DNA from: Burkholderia humptydooensis
Lineage (GTDB): Bacteria > Pseudomonadota > Gammaproteobacteria > Burkholderiales > Burkholderiaceae
Length of the DNA stretch: 64,000 bases
Direction of reading: 5' to 3'
Assembly: GCF_001513745.1 (NCBI RefSeq)
Contig: NZ_CP013380.1
Span: forward strand, 2,914,001 to 2,978,000
Positions 41,301 to 51,155 of the stretch are shown piece after piece. The stretch's first letter is position 1; each line of letters starts with the position of its first letter. The translations under genes and the position numbers were made by a program. Under the pieces are notes generated by a model. It made no database searches. It saw only the letters and a list, made by a program, of their open reading frames with translations, and had not been told where the DNA came from.

Positions 41301-41749
41301 GATCTCCCGCCGCCGGCCGCCCGACCGGCGCATCCTTTCAGAAAGTCTACGGAAAGTCATTTGGCGCGCACGGATTCTCAAATGACTTTTTTATCATTTT
41401 CTCATTAGCTTTTTAAAATTCTTGTCATTTTTCCTGACGCGCCAATATCCATTCCGCCGCGTCGACGAAATCAAGAACAAAACATCCACCCCTCCCCGCC
41501 AGCCCTGCTGGACGGGCATCTCACGCCCATTTCGGTGCGACATGCACCCTTTGCGGCAACTCGACATTCATGATTGGTGCAATCGTCCGAGCCCCGAAAA
41601 CAAATTGCAACAAAATATTTCAAGTTGAACTTCCGATTACGAGTTACCCCTAATATCACTCGCAACAACCTTTCAATCTAGAAAGCAATCAGTTCCGCGC
41701 CGATGCATCTTTGCGTCGCCGCCATCGCACGCATAGGAAGGAATCCTCA
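41301..41749 (+). promoter_or_regulatory. AT-rich intergenic region upstream of the carbonic anhydrase gene
   Basis: This 449-base gap is clearly lower in G+C than its surroundings from about 41350 to 41690. It starts with an intrinsic terminator (41353-41393) and should contain the promoter of the carbonic anhydrase-SulP pair. A 68-codon open frame (41422-41628) has no ribosome site or family features and is not called. No -35/-10 pair was assigned. Confidence 0.5.
41353..41393 (+). terminator. Intrinsic terminator after the lipoprotein gene
   Basis: A perfect 11-bp stem (41353-41363 with 41379-41389) is followed by a run of T residues. It lies about 50 bases after the lipoprotein stop. Confidence 0.88.
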
Positions 41750-42385
41750 ATGAATCGCCCGAAAAGCATGCTCGTCGCCAACATCGCCTGGGCCTGCGAG
41801 ACGTCCGAGCGCTCGCCCGACTTCTTCGACGCGCTGTCGCGCGGCCAGAACCCGCGCGTGCTGTGGATCGGCTGCGCCGACAGCCGCGTGCCGGCGGAGG
41901 CCATCACGCAGAGTGCGCCAGGCGAACTATTCGTTCACCGAAACATCGCGAACATCTTTCAGCCCGACGACGACAACTGCGCAAGCGTGCTCGAGTACGC
42001 GGTCAAGGTGCTGAAGGTCGATCACGTGATCGTCTGCGGGCACTACGGCTGCGGCGGCGTGCGCGCGTCGCTCTTGCCTCCGTCGCCCGAGCTGCCGCAC
42101 GTGAACCGCCGTATCGCGCCGCTGTGCGCGCTCGCCGCACGCCATCGCGCGGAACTCGACGGCGTGCCGCCCGACGAGGCCGCCGACCGGCTCGCCGAGC
42201 TCAACGTGCTCGAGCAGGTCCGCCTGCTGCGCAGCTCGCCGATCATCCGCGGCACCGATCCCGCCCCGCTCGTGCACGGCTGGATCTTCTCGCTCGCCGA
42301 CGGCCGCCTCAAGGAACTGGCGTCAGGCTACGCGGCGCCCGAACGGCCGCCGCGAGCCGAACGCGCAGAAGCCGCGGCCGCCTGA
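41750..42385 (+). CDS. can: Beta-class carbonic anhydrase
   Basis: This 211-residue protein has zinc ligands Cys42, His98 and Cys101, with the catalytic dyad Asp44-Arg46 (IGCADSRVPAEA and VCGHYGCGGVRA). It interconverts CO2 and bicarbonate, in the cytoplasm. AGGAAGG lies about 9 bases before the ATG. A SulP transporter gene follows after 56 bases on the same strand, suggesting joint bicarbonate supply or pH balance. Confidence 0.94.
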   Translation: MNRPKSMLVANIAWACETSERSPDFFDALSRGQNPRVLWIGCADSRVPAEAITQSAPGELFVHRNIANIFQPDDDNCASVLEYAVKVLKVDHVIVCGHYGCGGVRASLLPPSPELPHVNRRIAPLCALAARHRAELDGVPPDEAADRLAELNVLEQVRLLRSSPIIRGTDPAPLVHGWIFSLADGRLKELASGYAAPERPPRAERAEAAAA

Positions 42386-42441
42386 CCGGCCGGCGCCGCG
42401 GCACCGCCACCCGGCCTCAACCCGTTTTTCCTCCGCTCACT

Positions 42442-43977
42442 ATGAAGACTCTACGCGCTTCCTTGTCCACGTTTCCGCGCGATTTCGTGGCCGGCACCGT
42501 CGTGTTCCTCGTCGCGCTGCCGCTCTGCCTCGGAATCGCCAACGCATCCGGCGTCGAACCGTTCGCGGGCCTCGTGTCCGGCATCGTCGGCGGCCTCGTC
42601 GTTGCCGTGCTGAGCGGCTCGCCGCTGTCCGTCAGCGGCCCCGCGGCGGGCCTCGTCGTGATCGTCGTCGACGGCATCGCGCAGCTCGGCAGCTTCCAGG
42701 CGTTCCTGCTCGCCGTGCTGCTGTCGGGCGTCATCCAGTTCGGCTTCGGCCTGCTGAAGGCCGGCCGGTTCGCCGCGTACGTGCCGTCGCCCGTGATCAA
42801 AGGGATGCTCGCCGCGATCGGCATCCTGCTGATCGTCAAGCAAGCGCCGTTCGCGCTCGGCCTGTCCGGCGACGGCGATGCGCCGGGTCACGCGATGTTC
42901 GCGTCGGGCGCGATCGCGCTCGCGTCGCTCGCGCTCCTCGCCGTCTGGGAAACGCGCGCGATGCGCCGCTTCACGTTCGTGCGCGTCGTGCCCGCACCGC
43001 TCGCCGTCGTGATTCTCGGCATCGGCGCCACGGTCCTGCTCGGCTTCGTGTCGCCGAACTTCGCGCCGCCCGCCGAGCACCGGGTCGCGCTGCCCGAACT
43101 CGCGTCGCTCGCCGCGCTCGGCGACGCGCTGAAGACCGTCGACCTCGGCCCGAACTTCGCGTACCTGCTGAGCCCGGACGTGTGGCGCATCGCGATCACG
43201 ATTGCCGTCATCGCAAGCCTCGAAACGCTCTTGAGCCTCGAAGCGGTCGAGCAGATCGACCCGAAGCGCCGGCCGTCGCAGCCGAATCGCGAGCTGAAGG
43301 CGCAAGGCGTCGGCAATCTCATTTCGGGCGTGATCGGCGGCCTGCCGATCACGTCGGTGATCGTGCGCAGCTCGGTCAACGTGAATGCGGGCGCGCAGAG
43401 CCGGATGTCGGCGATCGTGCACGGCGTGATGCTCGTCGTCAGCGTGTTCGCGCTCACCGGGCTCCTGAACCTGATCCCGCTCGCGAGCCTGGCGGCGATC
43501 CTGATCCACACGGGCTTCAAGCTCGCGAAGCCGGGACTCTTCACGTCGGTCGCGAAGCAGGGTCCGGGCGCGTTCCTGCCGTTCGCGGCGACGATCGCGG
43601 GCGTGCTCGCGATCGACCTCCTCGCCGGCATCGCGCTCGGCCTCGCGTGCTCGGTGTTCGCGGTCGCATGCGCGAACCTGCGCAGCCCGGCGACGCTCGC
43701 GCAGCACGACGACCACTATCTGCTGTCGTTCCGCAAGGACGTATCGTTTCTCGGCAAGGTCCAGATCAAGCACTATCTCGCGCAAATCCCGGATCGGGCG
43801 GTCGTCATCATCGACGCGACCCGCGCCGACTACATCGATCACGACGTGCGCGAGCTGATCGACGCGTTCGTCGCGGAAGCGCCGCGGCGCGACATCACGG
43901 TCGACTATCGGCGCCAGGTTCATCACGTGCGCGGCGCGGGCTTGCGCTGGTTCTTCCGCAGCCCGACCGCGCAGTAA
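42442..43977 (+). CDS. SulP family inorganic anion transporter
   Basis: This 511-residue membrane protein has about 12-14 helices. The SulP signature is near the N-terminus (FVAGTVVFLVALPLCLGIA), followed by SGSPLSVSGPAAGLVVIV and IGGLPITSVIVRSSVNVNAG. A short C-terminal STAS-like region (about 440-505, DRAVVIIDATRADYIDHDV) may regulate it. Family members carry sulfate, bicarbonate or chloride; pairing with a carbonic anhydrase favours bicarbonate. No strong ribosome site precedes the ATG, which suggests translation coupled to the upstream gene. Confidence 0.9.
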   Translation: MKTLRASLSTFPRDFVAGTVVFLVALPLCLGIANASGVEPFAGLVSGIVGGLVVAVLSGSPLSVSGPAAGLVVIVVDGIAQLGSFQAFLLAVLLSGVIQFGFGLLKAGRFAAYVPSPVIKGMLAAIGILLIVKQAPFALGLSGDGDAPGHAMFASGAIALASLALLAVWETRAMRRFTFVRVVPAPLAVVILGIGATVLLGFVSPNFAPPAEHRVALPELASLAALGDALKTVDLGPNFAYLLSPDVWRIAITIAVIASLETLLSLEAVEQIDPKRRPSQPNRELKAQGVGNLISGVIGGLPITSVIVRSSVNVNAGAQSRMSAIVHGVMLVVSVFALTGLLNLIPLASLAAILIHTGFKLAKPGLFTSVAKQGPGAFLPFAATIAGVLAIDLLAGIALGLACSVFAVACANLRSPATLAQHDDHYLLSFRKDVSFLGKVQIKHYLAQIPDRAVVIIDATRADYIDHDVRELIDAFVAEAPRRDITVDYRRQVHHVRGAGLRWFFRSPTAQ

Positions 43978-44021
43978 GCGGCGCAGCAGGCACATGAGCC
44001 GGCGCGAGGGCGCGACATGCG

Positions 44022-45569
44022 CTACGCGCGTTGCGGATTCAGCTTGTCTGCGTTCGAGTGCAGCTTGTTGAGCGCGGCGATATACGCCTTCGCCGACGCG
44101 GCGACGATGTCCGGATCGGTGCCGACGCCGTTGACGATCCGCCCGCTCTTCGACAGACGCACCGTCACCTCGCCCTGCGCCTGCGTGCCCGTCGTGATCG
44201 CGTTGACCGAATACAGCAGCAGCTCGGCGCCGCTGCCGACCTCGGTCTCGATCGCGTTGAACGTCGCGTCGACGGGACCGTTGCCGCTCGCCTCGCCCGC
44301 CACCTCATCGCCGTCGACGGCGAACACGACCTTCGCCTGCGGCCGCTCGCCCGTCTCCGAGCGCTGCGCGAGCGACACGAACTTGTAGTGCTCGTGCTCC
44401 TGCGCGAGCGCCGATTCCTCTTCGGTGACGATCGCGATGATGTCCTCGTCGAAGATCTCGGCCTTGCGGTCGGCGAGATCCTTGAAGCGCGCGAACGCCG
44501 CGTTCAGCTCGGCTTCGCTGTCGAGCGACACGCCGAGCTCCTGCAGGCGCTGCTTGAACGCGTTGCGCCCCGACAGCTTGCCGAGCACGATCTTGTTCGC
44601 GGTCCAGCCGACATCTTCCGCGCGCATGATCTCGTACGTGTCGCGCGCCTTCAGCACGCCGTCCTGGTGGATGCCCGACGCGTGCGCGAACGCGTTCGCG
44701 CCGACCACCGCCTTGTTCGGCTGCACGACGAAGCCCGTGATCTGCGACACGAGCTTCGACGCCGGCACGATCTGCGTCGTGTCGATGCCGAGATCGAGGC
44801 CGAAGTAGTCCTTGCGGGTCTTCACGGCCATCACGATTTCCTCGAGCGACGTGTTGCCCGCGCGCTCGCCGAGGCCGTTGATCGTGCACTCGACCTGGCG
44901 CGCGCCGCCGATCTTCACGCCGGCGAGCGAGTTCGCGACCGCCATCCCCAGATCGTTGTGGCAGTGCACCGAGAAGATCGCCTTGTCCGAATTCGGGATG
45001 CGCTCGCGCAGCGTCTTCACGAGGTTGCCGTACAGTTCCGGCACGCCGTAGCCGACGGTGTCCGCGATGTTGATCGTCGTCGCGCCCTCGGCGATCACAG
45101 CCTCGAGCACGCGGCAGAGGAAATCCATGTCCGAGCGGCTGCCGTCTTCCGGCGAGAATTCGATGTTGTCGGTGAACTTGCGCGCGAAGCGCACCGCGAG
45201 GCGCGCCTGCTCGTACACCTGGTCCGGCGTCATCCGCAGCTTCTTCTCCATGTGCAGCGGCGACGTCGCGATGAACGTGTGGATCCGGAAGCTGTTCGCG
45301 GGCTTGAGCGCATCCGCCGCGCGCTGGATGTCCTTGTCGTTCGCGCGCGCGAGCGAGCAGATCGTGCTGTCCTTCACTTGCGACGCGATCGCATGGATCG
45401 CGTCGAAATCGCCGTTCGAGCTGGCCGCGAAGCCGGCTTCGATCACGTCGACCCTCATGCGCTCGAGGTGCTTCGCGATGCGGATTTTCTCTTCCTTCGT
45501 CATCGACGCACCGGGCGATTGCTCGCCGTCGCGCAACGTCGTGTCGAAAATGATCAGCTTGTCTGTCAT
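44022..45569 (-). CDS. leuA: 2-isopropylmalate synthase
   Basis: This 515-residue enzyme condenses acetyl-CoA with 2-oxoisovalerate in the first committed step of leucine synthesis. The catalytic HMGL-like TIM barrel has [17 protein letters not shown] and the metal-binding [15 protein letters not shown]. The C-terminal LeuA regulatory domain (about 390-510) mediates leucine feedback inhibition. The start at 45569 follows TGGAG. It has its own promoter and a Leu-rich leader ORF upstream, separate from the ilv/psd/pssA unit. Confidence 0.96.
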   Translation of the reverse strand: MTDKLIIFDTTLRDGEQSPGASMTKEEKIRIAKHLERMRVDVIEAGFAASSNGDFDAIHAIASQVKDSTICSLARANDKDIQRAADALKPANSFRIHTFIATSPLHMEKKLRMTPDQVYEQARLAVRFARKFTDNIEFSPEDGSRSDMDFLCRVLEAVIAEGATTINIADTVGYGVPELYGNLVKTLRERIPNSDKAIFSVHCHNDLGMAVANSLAGVKIGGARQVECTINGLGERAGNTSLEEIVMAVKTRKDYFGLDLGIDTTQIVPASKLVSQITGFVVQPNKAVVGANAFAHASGIHQDGVLKARDTYEIMRAEDVGWTANKIVLGKLSGRNAFKQRLQELGVSLDSEAELNAAFARFKDLADRKAEIFDEDIIAIVTEEESALAQEHEHYKFVSLAQRSETGERPQAKVVFAVDGDEVAGEASGNGPVDATFNAIETEVGSGAELLLYSVNAITTGTQAQGEVTVRLSKSGRIVNGVGTDPDIVAASAKAYIAALNKLHSNADKLNPQRA

Positions 45570-45669
45570 GGGGACTCCAGGTGTCGAATGGGGAAACACA
45601 CGTGATGAAGCTCGCGCCACCGCAGGCGACGCTAGACAACAGACGAAGCTCGACGGAGGGCGAAAACGG

Positions 45670-45750
45670 TCAGCGCGGCAGGCGCGCCAAGGCTAGCGCG
45701 CGTAGCGGCGCACCGGCTAGAAGAAGGAAGAGGCGGGAAAATGCGGTCAT
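45670..45750 (-). CDS. Leu-rich leader peptide upstream of leuA (candidate attenuator)
   Basis: This is a 26-residue ORF from ATG at 45750 to TGA at 45670, ending 100 bases before leuA. Eight of 26 residues are Leu, including three in a row. The Leu codons in order are CTC, CTT, CTT, CTA, CTA, CTA, TTG, CTG: six are rare in this CTC/CTG-biased genome. Rare Leu codons in a short ORF before a leucine gene are the hallmark of ribosome-mediated attenuation. No good ribosome site is present; the ATG lies 8 bases after a -10 box, so the mRNA may be leaderless. No T-run terminator was found, so the mechanism may be translational or Rho-dependent. Confidence 0.6.
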   Translation of the reverse strand: MTAFSRLFLLLAGAPLRALALARLPR

Positions 45751-45757
45751 GCCGACG

Positions 45758-45786
45758 AATATAGCGGCATTCCCGGCCGCGCGCAA
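45758..45786 (-). promoter_or_regulatory. Candidate leuA promoter
   Basis: On the minus strand TTGCGC (45781-45786) and TATATT (45758-45763) are 17 bases apart. The -10 box matches 5 of 6 consensus bases, the -35 box 3 of 6. The predicted transcription start falls at or within a few bases of the leader ORF start codon. Confidence 0.55.
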
Positions 45787-45835
45787 TCGGCGCTTTTATC
45801 GAGGGCCGGAACGGCGCCCCGCGCGGCGGGCGGGC

Positions 45836-45866
45836 AAGAAAAACGGCGGCCTTGCGGGCCGCCGTT
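45836..45866 (-). terminator. Intrinsic terminator after pssA
   Basis: On the minus strand a 10-bp stem (45857-45866 with 45842-45851, loop of 5) is followed by a T-run (TTTTTCTT). It lies about 60 bases after the pssA stop and separates that unit from leuA. Confidence 0.85.
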
Positions 45867-45927
45867 CTCGGGACGTCCGGCGAGATCCGGACGCGACTCC
45901 CGGCGCCGTTCCGGCCGGGAGCGCCCG

Positions 45928-46800
45928 TCAGTGCTCGCGCTGCGACGAGCGCGCCGGATTCGCGCGGCCGCGCACCGCCATATAGGCCCAGAACACGTAG
46001 CCGGACAGCCCGTACAGCACAAAGAGGCCGAACAGCATCAACGGCGGATCGGACGACACGAGCACGAACGCGACGACGACGAGCAGGATCGCCGCGAACG
46101 GCACCCGGTGCCTGACGTCAAGCGCCTTGCCGCTGTAGAACGGCGCGTTCGACACCATCGTCACGCCCGCGTAGATCGTCAGCACGAATGCGACCCACGG
46201 CAGCCAGCCGAGCTTCATCGGCACGCGGTTGTCCGTCGCGAGCCACACGAAGCCCGCGATCAGCGCCGCGGCGGCCGGGCTCGGCAGCCCCTGGAAGAAG
46301 CGCTTGTCGACGACGCCGATGTTCGTGTTGAAGCGCGCGAGCCGCAGCGCGGCGCCCGAGCAGTAGACGAACGCGGCGAGCCAGCCCCAGCGCCCCAGAT
46401 CCTTCAGCACCCACTCGTACATCACGAGCGCGGGCGCGACGCCGAACGACACCATGTCCGACAGGCTGTCGAACTGCTCGCCGAACGCGCTCTGCGTGTG
46501 CGTCATGCGCGCGACGCGGCCGTCCATCCCGTCGAGCACCATCGCGGCGAATATCGCGATCGCGGCGGTCTCGAAGCGCACGTTCATCGCCTGCACGACG
46601 GCGAAGAAGCCGCAGAAGAGCGCGGCCGTCGTGAACGCGTTCGGCAGCAGATAGATGCCGCGCGTCCTCAAAAACTGCTGGCGCGCGGCGCGCCGGCTCT
46701 CGACCGGCGCGACGTCCTGCGCGACCGATTTGTTGTGACGAAACGACCGCGGCCACGAGGCATTGCCGTTGCGCGGCCGGCGCGGTTTGAATGCGGCCAT
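45928..46800 (-). CDS. pssA: CDP-diacylglycerol-serine O-phosphatidyltransferase
   Basis: This 290-residue membrane enzyme of the CDP-alcohol phosphatidyltransferase family has the DG..AR..G...D...D motif (DGMDGRVARMTHTQSAFGEQ then FDSLSD). It makes phosphatidylserine, which Psd from the adjacent gene decarboxylates. About eight helices follow a basic N-terminus of about 50 residues. The start at 46800 (MAAFKPRRPR) follows GGGAAGA. The gap to psd is 16 bases. Confidence 0.92.
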   Translation of the reverse strand: MAAFKPRRPRNGNASWPRSFRHNKSVAQDVAPVESRRAARQQFLRTRGIYLLPNAFTTAALFCGFFAVVQAMNVRFETAAIAIFAAMVLDGMDGRVARMTHTQSAFGEQFDSLSDMVSFGVAPALVMYEWVLKDLGRWGWLAAFVYCSGAALRLARFNTNIGVVDKRFFQGLPSPAAAALIAGFVWLATDNRVPMKLGWLPWVAFVLTIYAGVTMVSNAPFYSGKALDVRHRVPFAAILLVVVAFVLVSSDPPLMLFGLFVLYGLSGYVFWAYMAVRGRANPARSSQREH

Positions 46801-46816
46801 CGATACGTCTTCCCGA

Positions 46817-47467
46817 TTACTGTTGTTCGGGCAGTTCGGCGAGGATCGTCGACGATGCGGACACCTTCTCGCCGATCGACACGCGCGCCCGGCTGCCCTT
46901 CGGCAGATACACGTCGACGCGCGAGCCGAAGCGGATGAAACCATAGCGCTGGCCGCGCGACAGCGGCTCGCCCGCGCGCACGTAGCAGAGGATCCGGCGC
47001 GCGACGAGGCCCGCGATCTGCACGGCCGTCACGGTGTGGCCCGAGCCCGTCTGGATCACGACCGCGTTGCGCTCGTTCTCGGCCGACGCCTTGTCGAGCG
47101 CGGCGTTCAGGAACGCGCCAGGGAAATATTCGACCTTCTGCACCGCGCCGTCGACGGGCGAGCGCTGCGAGTGCACATTGAACACGTTCATGAACACGCT
47201 GATCTTCAGCGCTTCGCGATTCGCGTACGGATCGTGCGCCATTTCGACCGCGACGATGCGCCCGTCTGCCGGGCACAGCACCGCGTTCGCCTGCGTCGGA
47301 ATCGCGCGCGGCGGATCGCGGAAGAACTGGACCACGAAGACGAGCAGCAGCCAGAACGGCCACGCGAGGCCGAACCCGCCGACGGCGTGGATCAACAGCG
47401 CGACGACGGCCGCGATCGCGATGAACGGCCAGCCTTCGCGCGCGATGATCGGATGAGGATAGTTCAT
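46817..47467 (-). CDS. psd: Phosphatidylserine decarboxylase proenzyme (short type)
   Basis: This 216-residue protein has two N-terminal membrane helices and the self-cleavage site Gly181-Ser182 ([12 protein letters not shown]), where Ser becomes the pyruvoyl group. [16 protein letters not shown] is the conserved core. It produces phosphatidylethanolamine from the PssA product. The start at 47467 (MNYPHP) is preferred to an in-frame Met 8 codons upstream. An intrinsic terminator-like hairpin lies 40-78 bases upstream, so psd may depend on read-through or on its own weak promoter. Confidence 0.93.
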   Translation of the reverse strand: MNYPHPIIAREGWPFIAIAAVVALLIHAVGGFGLAWPFWLLLVFVVQFFRDPPRAIPTQANAVLCPADGRIVAVEMAHDPYANREALKISVFMNVFNVHSQRSPVDGAVQKVEYFPGAFLNAALDKASAENERNAVVIQTGSGHTVTAVQIAGLVARRILCYVRAGEPLSRGQRYGFIRFGSRVDVYLPKGSRARVSIGEKVSASSTILAELPEQQ

Positions 47468-47506
47468 GGTTCGTTCTTCGATGAATTGCAAAGCCCGTAG
47501 GATAGC

Positions 47507-47573
47507 AAAAGCCGCCCTCGGCTCCGGTGCCTTCGGGCGGCTTTTTGACGCCGGCCCTCGATTCGAGGGCCGG
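47507..47573. terminator. Two tandem hairpins after ilvC
   Basis: A 10-bp stem (47551-47560 with 47564-47573) sits 15 bases after the ilvC stop. It is followed by an 11-bp stem (47507-47517 with 47535-47545) flanked by A- and T-runs, which looks like an intrinsic terminator from either strand. It may attenuate expression of psd-pssA relative to ilvIHC. Confidence 0.72.
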
Positions 47574-47588
47574 ATATCGATGCGCAGC

Positions 47589-48623
<1,035 letters not shown>

Positions 48624-48687
48624 TCAGTGAAATTCGTAAGTGAGGCCGGGCTCTGACGGCGCACCCGGCGCGTTCGTCGCGGCGGCG

Positions 48688-49179
48688 TCAGACCTTCAGA
48701 ATGCGCTCGCCGCGACCGATGCCCGAGCTGCCGGTGCGCACGGTTTCGAGAATCGAGCCCGCGTCCAGCGCCTGAATGAATGCGTCGAGCTTGTCGCTCG
48801 CACCCGTCAATTCGATCGTGTAGGTCTTCTCGGTCACGTCGATGATGCGGCCGCGGAAAATATCCGCCATCCGCTTCATTTCTTCGCGCTCCTTGCCCAC
48901 TGCCCTCACCTTGATGAGCATCAGCTCCCGCTCGATGTGTGCACCGTCGGTCAGGTCCACCACTTTCACCACCTCGATCAGGCGGTTCAGATGCTTCGTG
49001 ATCTGTTCGATCACGTCGTCGGAGCCGATGGAGACGATGGTCAGGCGCGACAGCGACTGGTCTTCGGTCGGCGCCACCGTCAAGGTTTCGATGTTGTAGC
49101 CGCGTGCCGAGAACAGACCGACGACGCGCGACAGCGCGCCCGGTTCGTTTTCCAGCAGGACGGAAATGATGTGTCTCAT
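48688..49179 (-). CDS. ilvH: Acetolactate synthase small subunit
   Basis: This 163-residue regulatory subunit has an N-terminal ACT domain (RHIISVLLENEPGALSRVV) that binds valine for feedback inhibition and a C-terminal ACT-like domain. It activates the large subunit encoded just upstream. The 111-base gap from ilvI is GC-rich and shows nothing clear. Confidence 0.95.
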   Translation of the reverse strand: MRHIISVLLENEPGALSRVVGLFSARGYNIETLTVAPTEDQSLSRLTIVSIGSDDVIEQITKHLNRLIEVVKVVDLTDGAHIERELMLIKVRAVGKEREEMKRMADIFRGRIIDVTEKTYTIELTGASDKLDAFIQALDAGSILETVRTGSSGIGRGERILKV

Positions 49180-49290
49180 GTTCGCTTCTTCCAGAAATAT
49201 CCCGTGTCGTTGCGTATCGCGCAGCGCCCGCCGCGTGCCGCGCCGCCCTTCGTGAAGGCGGCCACCCGCGGCCTCGGGCGCCTCGCGCCG

Positions 49291-51054
49291 TTACAGATCT
49301 TCCGATCCGAGCAGCATCTCGGTGATGCCCTTGCCGGCCTGGACCATCGGCCAGACGTTCTCGGTCGGGTCGGTCTGGAAGTCGAGAAACACGGTGCGGT
49401 CCTTCAGGCGCAGCGCTTCCTTGAGCGCCGGCTCGACGTCCGCGGATTTTTCGATGCGCATCCCGACGTGGCCGTACGCCTGCGCGAGCTTCACGAAATC
49501 CGGCAGCGCATCCATGTACGAATGCGAATAGCGCTTGCTGTATTCGATCTGCTGCCACTGGCGGACCATGCCGAGATAGCGGTTGTTCAGCGAAATGATC
49601 TTCACCGGGGTGTCGTACTGCTTGCAGGTCGACAGCTCCTGGATGCACATCTGGATCGAGCCTTCGCCCGTGATGCAGACGACTTCGTCGTCCGGGTGCG
49701 CCATCTTGACGCCCATCGCGGCGGGCAGGCCGAAGCCCATCGTGCCGAGGCCGCCCGAATTGATCCAGCGGCGCGGCTTGTTGAAACGGTAGAACTGCGC
49801 GGCCCACATCTGATGCTGGCCGACGTCCGAGCAGACGAACGCGTTGCCGTCGGTGAGCTCCCAGAGCTTCTCGACGACGTATTGCGGCTTGATGATCTCG
49901 CTCTTGCGGTCGTATTTCAGGCAATCCTTCTCGCGCCAGCTCTCGATGTCCTTCCACCATTGCGCGAGCGCCTCGGTGTCCGGGCCGTGCTCGGCCGTCT
50001 GCAGTTGCTCGATCAGCTCCTTCAGCACTTCCTTCACGTCGCCGACGATCGGGATGTCGACCTTCACGCGCTTCGAAATCGACGACGGGTCGATGTCGAT
50101 ATGGATGATCTTGCGCGGACGCGACGCGAAGTGGCCCGGATCGCCGATCACGCGGTCGTCGAAGCGCGCGCCGATCGCGATCAGCACGTCGCAGTGCTGC
50201 ATCGCCATGTTGGCTTCGTAGGTGCCGTGCATGCCGAGCATGCCGAGGAATTTCTTGTCCGACGCGCGATAGCCGCCGAGGCCCATCAGCGTGTTCGTGA
50301 CCGGATAGCCGAGCAGGTCCGCGAACTGGTTCAGTTCGCGCGCCGCGTCGGCGAGGATGATGCCGCCGCCCGTGTAGATGTACGGACGCTTCGCGGACAG
50401 CAGCGACGACACCGCCTTGCGGATCTGCCCCGAGTGGCCTTTCGTGACCGGGTTGTACGAGCGCAGCGACACGCTCTTGACGGGCTCGTACTCGCACGGC
50501 GTCTTCGAGATGTCCTTCGGGATGTCGATGAGGACGGGACCCGGGCGCCCGGTGCGCGCGATGTAGAACGCCTTCTTGACGGTTTCCGCGAGCTCGCGCA
50601 CGTCCTTCACGAGGAAGTTGTGCTTCACGCACGGCCGCGTGATGCCGACGGTGTCGCACTCCTGGAACGCGTCCTGGCCGATCGCCGCGGTCGGCACCTG
50701 GCCGCTGATCACGACGAGCGGGATCGAATCCATGTAGGCGGTGGCGATGCCCGTCACCGCGTTCGTCACGCCCGGGCCGGACGTGACGAGGCACACGCCG
50801 ACCTTGCCCGTCGAGCGCGAGTACCCGTCCGCGGCGTGCACGGCGGCCTGCTCGTGGCGCACGAGCACGTGTTGAATCTTGTCTTGCTTGTACAGCTCGT
50901 CGTAGATGTAGAGGACCGAGCCGCCAGGATAGCCCCAGATGAATTCGACGTTCTCGTCGGCCAGTGCCTTCATGAGCACGGTGGCGCCGATGGAGCCGGT
51001 TTTCTGAGGGGAAAGGGATTCCGACGTGGAGAATTCCGCGCTGGGCATGTTCAT
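49291..51054 (-). CDS. ilvI: Acetolactate synthase large subunit
   Basis: This 587-residue thiamine-diphosphate enzyme has the activating Glu68 (LVRHEQAAVHAADGYSR), an FAD domain (residues about 210-370) and the TPP motif from ITGEGSIQM to SLNNRY. It forms acetolactate or acetohydroxybutyrate. The start at 51054 is preceded by a weak ribosome site, GAAAGG. The ATGA overlaps the stop of a short upstream ORF, which may control its translation. ilvB or ilvG naming is equally possible. Confidence 0.95.
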   Translation of the reverse strand: MNMPSAEFSTSESLSPQKTGSIGATVLMKALADENVEFIWGYPGGSVLYIYDELYKQDKIQHVLVRHEQAAVHAADGYSRSTGKVGVCLVTSGPGVTNAVTGIATAYMDSIPLVVISGQVPTAAIGQDAFQECDTVGITRPCVKHNFLVKDVRELAETVKKAFYIARTGRPGPVLIDIPKDISKTPCEYEPVKSVSLRSYNPVTKGHSGQIRKAVSSLLSAKRPYIYTGGGIILADAARELNQFADLLGYPVTNTLMGLGGYRASDKKFLGMLGMHGTYEANMAMQHCDVLIAIGARFDDRVIGDPGHFASRPRKIIHIDIDPSSISKRVKVDIPIVGDVKEVLKELIEQLQTAEHGPDTEALAQWWKDIESWREKDCLKYDRKSEIIKPQYVVEKLWELTDGNAFVCSDVGQHQMWAAQFYRFNKPRRWINSGGLGTMGFGLPAAMGVKMAHPDDEVVCITGEGSIQMCIQELSTCKQYDTPVKIISLNNRYLGMVRQWQQIEYSKRYSHSYMDALPDFVKLAQAYGHVGMRIEKSADVEPALKEALRLKDRTVFLDFQTDPTENVWPMVQAGKGITEMLLGSEDL

Positions 51055-51155
51055 CTTGGACCTTTCGAATTTTCGGCAAAAAATTGATCGGGTGCTCTCT
51101 GCCGGGCTTGTGGCTCGGGTTCAAGCGGCGCGTCCAGTTGAAAGGCGGGCTTCAT
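51051..51155 (-). CDS. Short upstream ORF coupled to ilvI (candidate leader peptide)
   Basis: A 34-codon ORF starts at ATG 51155, 7 bases after GAGG, and ends with TGA overlapping the ilvI start codon (ATGA). It lies downstream of a good promoter. The peptide is Pro/Gln/Glu-rich with two Leu and no Ile or Val, so it is not a classical attenuator. Translational coupling to ilvI is plausible; a chance ORF is also possible. Confidence 0.42.
   Translation of the reverse strand: MKPAFQLDAPLEPEPQARQRAPDQFFAENSKGPR

Larger units (their letters stand above)
45570..45927 (-). promoter_or_regulatory. pssA-leuA intergenic region
   Basis: The 358 bases hold the pssA terminator (45836-45866), a sigma-70-like promoter (45758-45786), a 26-codon Leu-rich leader ORF (45670-45750) and 100 bases of leader before leuA. 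This leader contains a stem GCGTCGCC/GGTGGCGC (with G-T pairs) and a CTAGCG stretch complementary to CGCTAG inside the leader ORF. Confidence 0.6.

Noticed and set aside
41422..41628. 68-codon plus-strand ORF in the AT-rich region before the carbonic anhydrase gene
   Set aside because: No ribosome site, codon use unlike the neighbours and no recognisable feature; more likely leader or promoter DNA.
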